From assembly GCA_035698665.1 (NCBI GenBank), contig DASSBN010000026.1:10467-74466 (forward strand): 64,000 bases of DNA, written 5' to 3'. The notes beneath the pieces were generated by a model. That model was not told the DNA's origin, did not search any database, and was given only the letters and a program-made list of their open reading frames with translations. The DNA comes from DATEOR01 sp035698665 (GTDB taxonomy: Bacteria; Actinomycetota; Thermoleophilia; Gaiellales; Gaiellaceae). Made by a program: the position numbers and the translations under genes. Within the stretch, counting starts at the first letter, position 1; every line of letters starts with the position of its first letter. Shown here one piece after another: positions 16,267-25,132 of this stretch.

Positions 16267-16890
16267 CTATTCCTCCTCGAAGGCCGGGAGCTCGAGCGCA
16301 CGCTCGTACGCGGCGCGGTCGTGCACCGGTTCGCCATGCGAGACGACGACGTGCTCGAACGGGAGCTCGAGCAGCGCGCGGAGCGCGGGCAGTACGCGCT
16401 CATCGTGCCACGGCGTGCCCCAGACGCGCAGAACGCCGTCGCGCTCGGTGAGGGCGTCCGCGAAGACGAGCGCCCGCGGCTCGGGAGCCCAGAGCGGCGT
16501 CTCGTTCCGGCCGCGCCCGTCGTAGAGGGCGACGAGCCCGCCGGGAAGCTCGGAGCCGGCCTCGATCGGCTCGAGCTCGGTCTCGGGGATGTCGTTCCGC
16601 CAGAAGAGGCTCGGCCCGAAAGCGCGCGCCCCGTAGCGCCTGACGAAGAGATCCACGTCGCGCACGTGGTCCGGCTTGAGGACGACGACGAGAGTGGGCG
16701 GCGAGGCGTCGAGGCGCTCCCAGATCTCGCTTTCGTCCTCGGGCGGTGCGAGTGGGTCGATGAGCGCGACCTCGCCTCCGGCCTCGATCACCGTGGAGGT
16801 GACGTGCGGCTCCCAGCCGGACTCCTCGGTCCAGGCCGGATGCCGAAGGCGCCAGATCCACAGGCCGGGTGCGATGTCGGTCGGTGGCAT
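16267..16890 (-). CDS. MBL-fold-like protein lacking the usual metal-binding motif
   Basis: A 207-residue protein with the metallo-beta-lactamase-fold strand pattern (STVIEAGGEVALIDPLAPP, PPTLVVVLKPDHVRDVDLF, RALVFADAL, EHVVVSHGEPV). The canonical HxHxDH signature is reduced to KPDHVRD, so two metal-ligand histidines are missing, while a late His (SHG) and the Asp of FAD remain. It may be inactive or use an altered site. AAGGAGG precedes the ATG. It is divergent from the MOSC gene with only 19 bp between the start codons. Confidence 0.75.
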   Translation of the reverse strand: MPPTDIAPGLWIWRLRHPAWTEESGWEPHVTSTVIEAGGEVALIDPLAPPEDESEIWERLDASPPTLVVVLKPDHVRDVDLFVRRYGARAFGPSLFWRNDIPETELEPIEAGSELPGGLVALYDGRGRNETPLWAPEPRALVFADALTERDGVLRVWGTPWHDERVLPALRALLELPFEHVVVSHGEPVHDRAAYERALELPAFEEE

Positions 16891-16897
16891 GCCTCCT

Positions 16898-16903
16898 TAT
16901 ACT
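16898..16903 (+). promoter_or_regulatory. Probable leaderless -10 box of the MOSC gene
   Basis: TATACT lies six bases before the GTG at 16910, so the transcript should begin at the start codon. Confidence 0.5.
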
Positions 16904-16909
16904 CGGCGT

Positions 16910-17323
16910 GTGGCCGAGATCGCACACATCTGGCGCTCGCCGAAGCGGCGCGAGCTCATGGAGGAGCTCGAAACAGCGCAGGTCTTCGAGAACGAAGGCG
17001 TCGAGGGCTGCGCCCATCGCCGCGGCGGCAAGCGCAACGTCCTCTTCGTCGCGGCCGAGGACCTCGATTCGCTCGGCGTGCCTCCGGGGCGCGTGAAGGA
17101 GAACTTCACGGTCCGCGGGGCCGACGTCATGAACTGGCCGGTCGGCCAGCGCCTCCTCGTCGGCGACGTCGAGTTCGAGATCTCGATGGTGTGCGACCCG
17201 TGCGAGCTGATGGAGGAGATCCGCCCCGGCCTGCAGGCCGAGCTCGAGGGGAAGCGGGGGATGCTGGCCAAGGTCCTGAAGACCGGCCGCGTCACCCGGG
17301 GCGACGAAGTTACGCTGCTTTGA
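16910..17323 (+). CDS. MOSC domain-containing protein
   Basis: A 137-residue single-domain protein with MOSC features: GRVKENFTVRGADVMNWPVGQRLLVGD and the conserved Cys segment VCDPCELMEEIRPGL, where MOSC proteins hold a sulfur-carrying cysteine. The family handles sulfur or binds molybdenum cofactor; the specific role of stand-alone short forms is unknown. Start GTG 16910 has no ribosome site but a -10 box six bases upstream. The 3' end overlaps convergent pntB by 14 bases. Confidence 0.88.
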   Translation: MAEIAHIWRSPKRRELMEELETAQVFENEGVEGCAHRRGGKRNVLFVAAEDLDSLGVPPGRVKENFTVRGADVMNWPVGQRLLVGDVEFEISMVCDPCELMEEIRPGLQAELEGKRGMLAKVLKTGRVTRGDEVTLL

Positions 17324-18719
17324 CGGCGGCGACGAGCTTCTCGACGGACGACTTCGCGTCGCCGAACAGCATCGCCGAGTTCGCCTCGTAGAAGAGGTCG
17401 TTGTCGATCCCGGCGAAGCCCGGGTTCATGCTGCGCTTGAGGATGACGACGTTCGCAGCCTGGTCGACGTTCAGGATCGGCATGCCGTAGAGCGGGCTCT
17501 CCGGGTTGTCGCGCGCGGCGGGATTCGTGACGTCGTTCGCCCCGATGACGAGTGCGACGTCGGTGCGTGGGAACTCCGGGTTGATGTCGTCCATGTCGTA
17601 GAGCTGCGGGTAGGGAACCTGCGCCTCGGCGAGGAGGACGTTCATGTGCCCCGGCATGCGGCCCGCCACGGGGTGGATCGCGTACTTGACGTCGACGCCG
17701 CGCCCTTCGAGCAGGTCGGCCAGCTCGCGCACCGCGTGCTGGGCCTGCGCGACGGCGAGCCCGTAGCCGGGGACGACGACCACCCGCTGCGCGTAGGCGA
17801 GCATCACCGCGGCGTCGTCGGCGGTCACCTCGCGGTAGGACTTGCCGTCGGTCGATGCGGCGGCCGCGGCTCCCCCGGCCGGCACGGCCCCGAAGGCGCC
17901 GAAGAGCACGTTCGCGATCGAGCGGTTCATCGCCCGGCCCATGAGGATCGTGAGCAGCGTGCCCGAGGCCCCGACGAGCGTCCCGCCGATGATGAGGGCG
18001 GTGTTCTCGAGGACGAAGCCGGCCGAGGCGGCGGCAAGGCCCGTGAAGGCGTTCAGGAGCGAGATGACGACCGGCATGTCCGCCCCGCCGATCGGCAGGA
18101 CGAGCATGACGCCGAAGAGAAGCGCCCCGAGGAGGAGCAGCACCATCCAGATGCCCTGCTCGGTCGAGCCGGCGGCGATGCCGAAGCCGAGCAGCGCGGC
18201 GAAGAGCACGCCGTTGACGATCTGCTGGCCGGCGAAGGTGATCGGGCGGCCGGGCAGGACCTCCTGCAGCTTGCCGAAGGCGACGAGGCTGCCCGAGAAC
18301 GAGACCGAGCCGATGAGCGCCGAGAAGAGCATCGCGCCGATCGAGTCGCCCGAGAGGTGGCCGGGATCCGGCGCGATCCGGTGGTACTCCGCGGCCGCGA
18401 TGAGGGCGGCGGCACCGCCGCCGACGCCGTTGAAGAGCGCCACCATCTGCGGCATCGCCGTCATCTTCACGAGCCGTGCCGAGACGACCCCGATCACGGT
18501 CCCCACGGCCATGCCCACGATGATCAGCCAGTAGCTCGTGACGTCCTCATCGAGGAAGGTGAAAAAGATCGCGATCCCCATCCCGACGGCCGCGATCCAG
18601 TTGCCGGAGCGCGCGGTCGGGGGCGAGGAGAGGCGGCGGATCCCGACGATGAGGAGCACCGCCGCGACGAGATACGTGAAGTTGATCGCCGTCTGCGACA
18701 GCGCAAGGGGCGGGGTCAC
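17310..18719 (-). CDS. pntB: NAD(P) transhydrogenase beta subunit
   Basis: A 469-residue membrane protein with about nine helices in the first 270 residues and a C-terminal NADP-binding domain III (YREVTADDAAVMLAYAQRVVVVPGYGLAVAQAQ; later VALVIGANDVTNPAARD). It couples hydride transfer between NADH and NADP+ to proton movement across the cell membrane. The GTG start overlaps the pntAb stop by four bases, completing a three-gene pntAa-Ab-B operon. Normal family length. Confidence 0.97.
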   Translation of the reverse strand: MTPPLALSQTAINFTYLVAAVLLIVGIRRLSSPPTARSGNWIAAVGMGIAIFFTFLDEDVTSYWLIIVGMAVGTVIGVVSARLVKMTAMPQMVALFNGVGGGAAALIAAAEYHRIAPDPGHLSGDSIGAMLFSALIGSVSFSGSLVAFGKLQEVLPGRPITFAGQQIVNGVLFAALLGFGIAAGSTEQGIWMVLLLLGALLFGVMLVLPIGGADMPVVISLLNAFTGLAAASAGFVLENTALIIGGTLVGASGTLLTILMGRAMNRSIANVLFGAFGAVPAGGAAAAASTDGKSYREVTADDAAVMLAYAQRVVVVPGYGLAVAQAQHAVRELADLLEGRGVDVKYAIHPVAGRMPGHMNVLLAEAQVPYPQLYDMDDINPEFPRTDVALVIGANDVTNPAARDNPESPLYGMPILNVDQAANVVILKRSMNPGFAGIDNDLFYEANSAMLFGDAKSSVEKLVAAVKAA

Positions 18720-19018
18720 TCGGACTCCGGCTTCGAGGGCTTGCGCTTGAACATCTCGAGCATGCGGTCGGTGACGAGGAAGCCGCCGACGACGTTGATC
18801 GTCCCGAAGACGACTGCGACGAACGCGAGGGCCTTCTCGAGGTCGGAGTCGGCCGAGCCGGCGATGAGCATCGCGCCGATGAGGACGATGCCGTGAATCG
18901 CGTTCGTCCCCGACATGAGCGGCGTGTGCAGCATCGTCGGGACCTTCGAGATGATCTCGATGCCGATGAACACGGCCAGGACGAAGACCGTGATGCTGTT
19001 CAGCAAGGTCATGCTCAT
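18716..19018 (-). CDS. pntAb: NAD(P) transhydrogenase alpha subunit, membrane part
   Basis: A 100-residue protein with three hydrophobic helices and the conserved VPTMLHTPLMSGTNAIHGIV motif of PntA domain II, which joins PntB to form the proton channel. The ATG overlaps the pntAa stop by four bases. The split of PntA into soluble and membrane genes is usual outside enterobacteria. Confidence 0.96.
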   Translation of the reverse strand: MSMTLLNSITVFVLAVFIGIEIISKVPTMLHTPLMSGTNAIHGIVLIGAMLIAGSADSDLEKALAFVAVVFGTINVVGGFLVTDRMLEMFKRKPSKPESE

Positions 19019-20124
19019 GCCGCTTTGGGCTCCTTGAGCACGCGGCCCTCGTGGGTCACGCAGGTCTCGCGGATGATCTCGTCCTCGAAGTCGAGCGCGA
19101 GCTCGGAACCGCCGCCGAGCAGGTGGTTCAGGAACGTCCAGACGTTGCGGGAGTACATCTGGCTCGCGTGCAGCGGCATCGAGCTCGGCAGGTTGAGCTC
19201 GCCGACGACGGTGACGCCGCTCTCCTCGATCGTCTCGCCGGGCTTCGTCAGCTCGCAGTTCCCGCCCGCCTCCGCCGCGAGGTCGACGATCACGGAGCCG
19301 GGCCTCATGCCGCGCGCGGCTTCGGCCGTGATGAGGACGGGCGCCTCGCGGCCGGGGATGAGAGCCGTCGTGATGACGGCGTCCGACTCGCCCACGTGGC
19401 GGGCGATGAGCTCCTGCTCGCGCTCGTGCTGGTCGTCGGAGAGGGCGACGGCGTAGCCGCCCTGGCCCTCCGCGCCCTCGACGTCGAGCTCGAGGAAGTT
19501 GGCGCCGAGGCTCTCGACCTGTTCCTTCACAGCCGGGCGTACGTCGAAGGCAGAGACGACGGCGCCGAGCCGCCGCGCGGTCGCGATCGCCTGCAGGCCG
19601 GCGACTCCGGCGCCGAGGACGAGGACCCGCGCGGGCGGGATCGTCCCTGCGGCCGTGGTCAGCATGGGCATGAACTTCGGCAGGTGGTCGGCTGCGATCA
19701 GCGTTCCCTTGTAGCCCGAGACCGTGCTCTGCGAGGAGAGCGCGTCCATCGGTTGCGCGCGGGTGATGCGCGGGATGGAGTCCATCGAGAACGCCGTCAC
19801 GCGCCGCTCGGCGAGGTCGCGCACGAGGTCGCCGTTCACGAGCGGCTGCAGGAAGGCGATGAGAATCTGGCCGTCGCCGAGCCTCGCGATCTCGCCGTCC
19901 GAGGGCTGCTGCACCTTCGCCACGACCTCGGTGCCGGAGAAGGCGTCGCCGGCGATCTGCGCGCCGCTCTCCTCGTACGCCGTGTCGAGGAAGCCGGCCT
20001 CCGTCCCGGCACCCGACTCGACGACCACCTCGACGCCTGCTTCCGCCAGGCGCTTGGTCGAATCGGGCACGAGGGCGACTCGCCGCTCGCCTGAAGCGGT
20101 CTCCTTGGGGACGCCGACCTTCAT
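19015..20124 (-). CDS. pntAa: NAD(P) transhydrogenase alpha subunit, NAD-binding part
   Basis: A 369-residue cytoplasmic domain I protein. It begins MKVGVPKETASGERRVALVPDSTKRL and has the NAD-binding VLVLGAGVAGLQAIATARRLGAVVSAFDVR, matching PntA/alanine dehydrogenase folds. The membrane pntAb gene immediately downstream makes transhydrogenase the correct assignment rather than alanine dehydrogenase. First gene of the operon; a 188-bp region with a large inverted repeat (20209-20233) lies upstream. Confidence 0.96.
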   Translation of the reverse strand: MKVGVPKETASGERRVALVPDSTKRLAEAGVEVVVESGAGTEAGFLDTAYEESGAQIAGDAFSGTEVVAKVQQPSDGEIARLGDGQILIAFLQPLVNGDLVRDLAERRVTAFSMDSIPRITRAQPMDALSSQSTVSGYKGTLIAADHLPKFMPMLTTAAGTIPPARVLVLGAGVAGLQAIATARRLGAVVSAFDVRPAVKEQVESLGANFLELDVEGAEGQGGYAVALSDDQHEREQELIARHVGESDAVITTALIPGREAPVLITAEAARGMRPGSVIVDLAAEAGGNCELTKPGETIEESGVTVVGELNLPSSMPLHASQMYSRNVWTFLNHLLGGGSELALDFEDEIIRETCVTHEGRVLKEPKAA

Positions 20125-20208
20125 GCCGCGCGCAGTTTAGTGCCCCATCCAGCGATACACGCCTGCTTCTCGCCCGCGATCACGCGTCGCGCTGCGTCGT
20201 CCTCGGTC

Positions 20209-20233
20209 GCCCCGGTAATCACGTTACCGGGGC
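20209..20233. promoter_or_regulatory. 10-bp inverted repeat in the pntAa/DUF6457 divergent region
   Basis: GCCCCGGTAA and TTACCGGGGC are perfectly inverted around TCACG. It lies in the 188-bp gap between divergent pntAa and the small gene at 20313, so it could be an operator for either. There is no T-tract. The rest of the gap shows only a weak minus-strand reading frame (54 codons, 20121-20285) that overlaps the pntAa ATG. Confidence 0.5.
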
Positions 20234-20300
20234 TCCCTGCGTCCGAGCAACGCTTGGTGCTCGCAACCGAGAAGCGGGGCAGCATCCCTGGAAGGAGCAC

Positions 20301-20306
20301 TAAGCT
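20301..20306 (+). promoter_or_regulatory. Probable leaderless -10 box
   Basis: TAAGCT lies six bases before the GTG at 20313. Confidence 0.4.
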
Positions 20307-20312
20307 CCGGGG

Positions 20313-20549
20313 GTGGACGACTGGCTCACAAGCGCGCGTGACCGGCTGGCGGAAGCGGCCGGCGAAGAGCCGTCAGGGCTCGACCTCTCGCAGGCCGACA
20401 CCGACGAGCTCCTCGAGCTCGCGCGGATCGCGGCGCACGAGAGCGGTGAGCGCATCAACGCACCGCTCCTCTGCTACCTCGTCGGCCTCGCGCGTGGCCG
20501 CAACGGCGGAGATCTCGCCGCGCTCGTGGACGCCACGGTCGGCAAGTAG
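20313..20549 (+). CDS. Small helical protein, DUF6457-like
   Basis: A 78-residue protein, MDDWLTSARDRLAEAAG ... ELLELARIAAHESGERINAPLLCYLVGLARGR. The motif MDDWL plus ARIAAHESxERxxAPL resembles the DUF6457 family, often found near or fused to molybdenum-cofactor genes in actinobacteria; assignment is from memory. It is predicted all-helical and cytoplasmic. A MOSC gene lies 3 kb upstream, but there is no direct linkage. GTG start, probably leaderless. Confidence 0.7.
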   Translation: MDDWLTSARDRLAEAAGEEPSGLDLSQADTDELLELARIAAHESGERINAPLLCYLVGLARGRNGGDLAALVDATVGK

Positions 20550-20554
20550 CCCGA

Positions 20555-20560
20555 TAGGCT
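20555..20560 (+). promoter_or_regulatory. Probable leaderless -10 box of the SDR gene
   Basis: TAGGCT lies seven bases before the GTG at 20568. Confidence 0.45.
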
Positions 20561-20567
20561 CCGGCAC

Positions 20568-21326
20568 GTGCCGGATCTGAGTGACCGCACAGCCGTCGTC
20601 ACGGGCGCCTCGAGCGGCATCGGGGCCGAGACCGCGCGCGCTCTCGCAGGCGCCGGCGCACGCCTGGCGCTCGGCGCGCGGCGGGCGGATCGCCTCGAGG
20701 AGCTCGTGAAGGAGCTGCCCGGCGAGGGCCACGTAGCTCTTCCTCTCGATGTCACGGACGCCGAGAGTTGCGAGGGCTTTGTCTCTCAAGCGGCGAGCCG
20801 GCTTGGCCGGCTCGACGTCTTGGTGAACAACGCCGGCCTCGCGCTCGGCCGCACCTCCGTGGAGGAGGGAAGCGACGACGACGACCGCCAGATGTTCGAG
20901 ACGAACGTCCTCGGGCTCCTCCGCATGACGCGTCTCGTCCTCCCGCACATGGCGGACGGGCGCGGGCACATCGTCAACCTCGGTTCGTGGGCGGGGCGCG
21001 AGGCCTACCCGCAGGGCGGCATGTACGTCGGCTCGAAGACCGCCGTGCTCGCGCTGACGCGAGTGATGCGGAAGGAGCTCGTCGGGCGCATCAAGGTCTC
21101 GACCGTCGATCCGGGCATGGTCGGCGACACGGAGTTCTCCGACGTGCGCTTCCGCGGCGACCAGGAGCGCAAGGAGGCCGTGTACCAAGGGGTCGACTAC
21201 CTCACGCCGGCCGACGTCGCCGACTGCATCCTCTTCGCGGTCACGCGGCCCGACTACATGGTCGTCGACGAGATGGTGATCAAGCCGCTGCAGCAGGCGA
21301 GCCAGGACGCAATCGTCCGCCGCTAG
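20568..21326 (+). CDS. Short-chain dehydrogenase/reductase (YdfG-like)
   Basis: A 252-residue classical SDR with the TGASSGIG cofactor loop, NNAG, and catalytic YVGSK (Tyr-x3-Lys), plus the Ser in VNLGSWAG. The region after strand beta2 (GARRADRLEEL) suggests NADP(H). The best match by overall look is to YdfG-type 3-hydroxy acid or serine dehydrogenases. Eight bases separate it from the downstream debranching gene, so the two may be co-transcribed. Substrate not determinable. Confidence 0.9.
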   Translation: MPDLSDRTAVVTGASSGIGAETARALAGAGARLALGARRADRLEELVKELPGEGHVALPLDVTDAESCEGFVSQAASRLGRLDVLVNNAGLALGRTSVEEGSDDDDRQMFETNVLGLLRMTRLVLPHMADGRGHIVNLGSWAGREAYPQGGMYVGSKTAVLALTRVMRKELVGRIKVSTVDPGMVGDTEFSDVRFRGDQERKEAVYQGVDYLTPADVADCILFAVTRPDYMVVDEMVIKPLQQASQDAIVRR

Positions 21327-21333
21327 ACGCATC

Positions 21334-23397
21334 GTGCCACTGACGATTCTCGAGGGGTCGACGTTCTGCGTGTCGGACGAGCGCGGGGACATCCTCGACC
21401 CCGTGATGGGCCTTTTCGCCGACGACACGCGCTTTCTCTCGCGTTGGGTGCTCACGATCAACGGCAAACGGCCGCTGCAGCTGTCGTCTGACAAGGTCGA
21501 GTACTTCTCGGCCGCGTTCTACCTCCGGAACCCGATCGCGGGCGGCCTCGAGCAGGACGCCCTCTCGATCGGCCGCGACCGCTTCATCGGCGACGGGATG
21601 CAGGAGCACATCGTGGTCGTGAACCACTCGCAGCAGCCGGTCGAGTTCGAGCTCGCGCTCGAGATCGGGACGGACTTCGCGGACATCTTCGCCGTCAAGG
21701 AGCACGATTTCGCGCTCGGCCATCCCGACACCGCACCGCCGCTCCCGGGCCTGGCGCACTCGGAGTTCGAGAGCGACGGAAACCAGTTCGTCTTCACGGA
21801 CGGGCCGACCCGGCTGACCCAGGTTCTCCTCTCCGAGCCGGGCAACGTGAACGGCAACTCCGTCCGCTATGCGATCGCCCTCGAGCCGCGGCAGGAGTGG
21901 CGGCTGCGCGCGGACGTCATCCCGTCGGTCGACGGCGTCCGCGTCGCGCCGGCGAGAGCCGAGCGGCGGTTCGGGGACGAGATCTCGCGCGTGCGCTCGT
22001 CGCTCTCCGCCTGGCACCTGAGCGTCCCGCAGCTGCAGGCCTCCTGGGAGGAGCTCGACGCAAGCTTCCGGCAGTCGGTGGCGGACCTGGCGTCGTTGCG
22101 GATGGACGAGGACCCGCGCGTCCCGGGCCAGCTCCCGGCGGCCGGCATGCCCTGGTTCATGACGGTGTTCGGGCGCGACACGCTGCTGACCTGCCTCCAG
22201 ACCCTCCTTTTCGGCCCCGAGCTCGCGCACAACGCCCTGCGGGTCCTCGCCGAGCTGCAGGCGACCGAGGACGACCCGGCGATCGACGCCGAGCCGGGGA
22301 AGATCGTCCACGAGGTGCGCCACGGCAAGGGCGCCGACGCGTGGTTCCCGCGCTACTACGGCACCGTCGATGCGACCCCGCTCTACCTCGTCCTTCTCTC
22401 CGAGGTCTGGCGCTGGACGGACGACGTGGCGCTCGTCCGCGACCTGCGGGAGCCGGCGATGCGCGCGCTCAAGTGGATCGACGAGTTCGGCGACCTCGAC
22501 GGCGACGGGTTCATCGAGTACAAGCGCCGCTCGGAGCGCGGGCTCGTCAACCAGTCGTGGAAGGACTCGGGCGACTCGCAGCGTTTCCACGACGGACGTT
22601 TCGCCGAGGCGCCGATCGCGCCGTGCGAGGTGCAGGGCTACGTCTACGACGCGAAGCGCCGAACCGCCGAGCTCGCGCGCGAGGTGTGGCGTGAGCGCGA
22701 CCTCGCAGACCGGCTCGAGCGGGAGGCCGAGGAGCTCCGCTCGCGCTTCGACGAGGCTTTTTGGTGCGAGGACCGCGGCGGCTACTACGCCCTCGCGCTC
22801 GACGGCGACAAGCGCCGCGTCGACTCGTTGACGTCGAACATCGGCCATCTGCTCTGGAGCGGGATCGTCCCGTCCGAACGGGCTGACGCGATCGTCGACC
22901 AGCTGATGGGAGACGAGCTCTGGTCAGGATGGGGCGTGCGGACGATGTCCGCCGGCGATGCAGCCTTCAACCCGCTCTCGTATCACAACGGAACGGTCTG
23001 GCCCCACGACAACTCCATCATCGCCTGGGGGCTTGCGCGCTACGCGCGGTGGCCGGAGGCGCAGCGCATCGCCCGCCGCATGCTCACGGCCGCAGGCCAC
23101 TTCCAGCACCAGCTCCCCGAAGTTTTCGCAGGGTTCTCGCGGACGGCGACCCCCTTTCCGATCGCCTACCCGACGGCTGCGCGCCCGCAGGCGTGGGCGG
23201 CCGGGACGCCGGTGCTCCTCCTCCAGCTCCTGCTCGGCCTGCGGCCCGACCAGCGCACGGCGGCGATCGTCTCCAACGCGCCTCCGGAGTTGCCATCATG
23301 GCTCGGGTCGCTGAAGCTCTCCGGGGTACGCGCGTTCGGCCGGCCGTGGGACGTTCGTGCCGAAAATGGGGAAGTAACAGTGGAAGAGCGGGAATGA
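21334..23397 (+). CDS. Glycogen debranching (amylo-alpha-1,6-glucosidase) family protein
   Basis: A 687-residue protein. The N-terminal beta-rich domain starts VPLTILEGSTFCVSDERGDI and includes PVMGLFADDTRFLSRW, the hallmark of the glycogen-debranching N-terminal domain. A C-terminal (alpha/alpha)6 catalytic domain follows (PWFMTVFGRDTLLTCLQ, LVNQSWKDSGDSQRFHDG, and YHNGTVWPHDNSIIAWGL). The acidic residues expected of the glucosidase are present in these motifs. It likely trims alpha-glucosidic bonds of glycogen or another alpha-glucan or trehalose-like sugar. It is coupled to a glycosyltransferase by an ATGA overlap. Confidence 0.88.
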   Translation: MPLTILEGSTFCVSDERGDILDPVMGLFADDTRFLSRWVLTINGKRPLQLSSDKVEYFSAAFYLRNPIAGGLEQDALSIGRDRFIGDGMQEHIVVVNHSQQPVEFELALEIGTDFADIFAVKEHDFALGHPDTAPPLPGLAHSEFESDGNQFVFTDGPTRLTQVLLSEPGNVNGNSVRYAIALEPRQEWRLRADVIPSVDGVRVAPARAERRFGDEISRVRSSLSAWHLSVPQLQASWEELDASFRQSVADLASLRMDEDPRVPGQLPAAGMPWFMTVFGRDTLLTCLQTLLFGPELAHNALRVLAELQATEDDPAIDAEPGKIVHEVRHGKGADAWFPRYYGTVDATPLYLVLLSEVWRWTDDVALVRDLREPAMRALKWIDEFGDLDGDGFIEYKRRSERGLVNQSWKDSGDSQRFHDGRFAEAPIAPCEVQGYVYDAKRRTAELAREVWRERDLADRLEREAEELRSRFDEAFWCEDRGGYYALALDGDKRRVDSLTSNIGHLLWSGIVPSERADAIVDQLMGDELWSGWGVRTMSAGDAAFNPLSYHNGTVWPHDNSIIAWGLARYARWPEAQRIARRMLTAAGHFQHQLPEVFAGFSRTATPFPIAYPTAARPQAWAAGTPVLLLQLLLGLRPDQRTAAIVSNAPPELPSWLGSLKLSGVRAFGRPWDVRAENGEVTVEERE

Positions 23398-24434
23398 AGA
23401 TCGCAGTCCTCAGTCCAGTGTGGTTCCCGGTGCCGCCGACCCGCTACGGCGGAATCGAGTGGATCGTGTCGCTCCTGGCCGAGGGCCTCGTCCGGGCCGG
23501 GCACGAAGTTTCGCTCTTCGCCTCGGGCGACTCGAGCACGCAGGCGGAGCTCGTCTCGGTCTACGACGAGGCGCCTTCCGAGAAGATTGGCACGACGCAG
23601 GTCGAGCTCCGGCACGCGCTCTCCTGCTTCGAGCACGCGGACGAGTTCGACGTCATCAACGACCACAGCGGGCCGCTCGGGGCCATGCTCGGGGGCGCCG
23701 TGGAGACCCCGGTCGTCCACACCGTGCACGGGCCGCTCGGCGGGGAGCCGGGCCTCCTGTACTCCTCGCTGAGCAAAGTCTGCCCCGAGGTCGGCCTGAT
23801 CTCGCTCTCCATGAACCAGCGCAAGCCGCTCCCGGACCTCAACTGGGTGGCGAACTGCCCGAACGCGCTCGAGCTCGAGGTCTATCCCGTGCATCCGCGC
23901 AAGGGCGACTACCTCCTCTTCCTCGGGCGTATGAGCCCCGAGAAGGGCGCGCATCGCGCCATCGAGGTCGCCAAGGAGACCGGCCTGCCACTCCTCCTCG
24001 CCGGGAAGATGCAGGATCACGCCGAGAAGGCGTACTTCGAGGAGCACGTGCGCCCGAACCTCGGCTGGGGCATCGAGTACCTCGGCGAGGTCGACCAGTC
24101 GAAGAAGGTCGACCTCCTCCAGAACGCGCGCGTCACGCTCTTCCCGATCGAGTGGGAGGAGCCCTTCGGGCTCGTCATGATCGAGTCGATGGCATGCGGG
24201 ACTCCCGTGATCGCCACGCGGTGGGGCGCCGTCCCCGAGGTCATCGACGACGGGCGCACCGGCGTCATCGTCGAGGACTACAAGGAGATGCCGGACGTGA
24301 TCGACCGCGCAGCTGCCCTCGATCCGATGGAATGCCGCCGCTACGTCGAGGAGCGCTTCTCTTCGGAGCGCATGGTGCGCGACTATGAAGAGGCCTACGC
24401 GAAGGCCCTCGAAGGCGCGGCGGCGGCCGCCTAG
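23394..24434 (+). CDS. Glycosyltransferase family 4 (GT-B fold)
   Basis: A 346-residue protein with GT4 features: an N-terminal MKIAVLSPVWFPVPPTRYGGIEW donor/acceptor loop, YLLFLGRMSPEKGAHRAIEVA at mid-protein, and the C-terminal EEPFGLVMIESMACGTPVIATRWGAVPEVI with the E-x7-E nucleotide-sugar motif. It starts at ATG 23394, overlapping the debranching enzyme stop, so the pair probably act on one glycan. Acceptor and donor unknown. Confidence 0.93.
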   Translation: MKIAVLSPVWFPVPPTRYGGIEWIVSLLAEGLVRAGHEVSLFASGDSSTQAELVSVYDEAPSEKIGTTQVELRHALSCFEHADEFDVINDHSGPLGAMLGGAVETPVVHTVHGPLGGEPGLLYSSLSKVCPEVGLISLSMNQRKPLPDLNWVANCPNALELEVYPVHPRKGDYLLFLGRMSPEKGAHRAIEVAKETGLPLLLAGKMQDHAEKAYFEEHVRPNLGWGIEYLGEVDQSKKVDLLQNARVTLFPIEWEEPFGLVMIESMACGTPVIATRWGAVPEVIDDGRTGVIVEDYKEMPDVIDRAAALDPMECRRYVEERFSSERMVRDYEEAYAKALEGAAAAA

Positions 24435-25111
24435 TCGCGCAGGTACGCCAGGACGAAATAGAGGAGCTGGGTGAGCGCGGCCAGCGCGCCGGCGACGTAC
24501 GTGAGCGCCGCAGCGGTCAGCACCTTCTGGACTCCGGCCGACTCGTCGGCGGTGACCAGGCCGAGCGTTCTCAGCTGCTGGCCGGCCCGCTTGGACGCGT
24601 TGAACTCCACCGGGAGCGTGACGATGTGGAAGAGGACGGCGACCGCGTAGACCAGGATCGCGATCGTGATCAGGTTCAGCGCGTTCAGGAGCACGCCGGC
24701 CATGAGGAGCCAGATCCAGGTGTTCGACGCGATCGCGACGACAGGGAACATGGCGCCCCGCAGTCGCAGGGCCGTATAGCCCGCCTGGTGCTGCAGCGCG
24801 TGGCCGCTCTCGTGCGCGGCGACGGCTGCCGCGGCGACGGTCTTCGGGTCGTAGACCGGCGGCGAGAGGTGGAGCGCCCGCTTCCGCGGGTCGTAGTTGT
24901 CGGAGAGCGCGCCCGCGCCGGAGCGGTCGACCGGCACCTGCTCGAGCCCGTTTCGGTCGAGGATCTGCCGCGCGACATCCGCGCCCGTCAGCCCGGACAT
25001 GAGCTCGACGTGCGAGTAGCGCTCGAAGGTCTTCTTCAACCACCACTGCACGGCAAGCCCGATGAGCAGGGTCGGGACGAGCAGCAGGATGTAGAGCCCC
25101 CAGTCGTTCAT
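24431..25111 (-). CDS. YugP-like membrane zinc metallopeptidase
   Basis: A 226-residue protein. One N-terminal helix is followed by the zinc motif HESGHALQHQ (AAAVAAHESGHAL), then three more helices. This is the neutral zinc metallopeptidase 2 (YugP) layout, an M48-like membrane protease with the active site on the cytoplasmic face. The downstream Glu ligand is probably in PVEFNASKRA. It is a single gene converging with the glycosyltransferase by four bases. Biological substrate unknown. Confidence 0.92.
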   Translation of the reverse strand: MNDWGLYILLLVPTLLIGLAVQWWLKKTFERYSHVELMSGLTGADVARQILDRNGLEQVPVDRSGAGALSDNYDPRKRALHLSPPVYDPKTVAAAAVAAHESGHALQHQAGYTALRLRGAMFPVVAIASNTWIWLLMAGVLLNALNLITIAILVYAVAVLFHIVTLPVEFNASKRAGQQLRTLGLVTADESAGVQKVLTAAALTYVAGALAALTQLLYFVLAYLRD

Positions 25112-25132
25112 CGCTCTGATCTTAGGTGGAAG

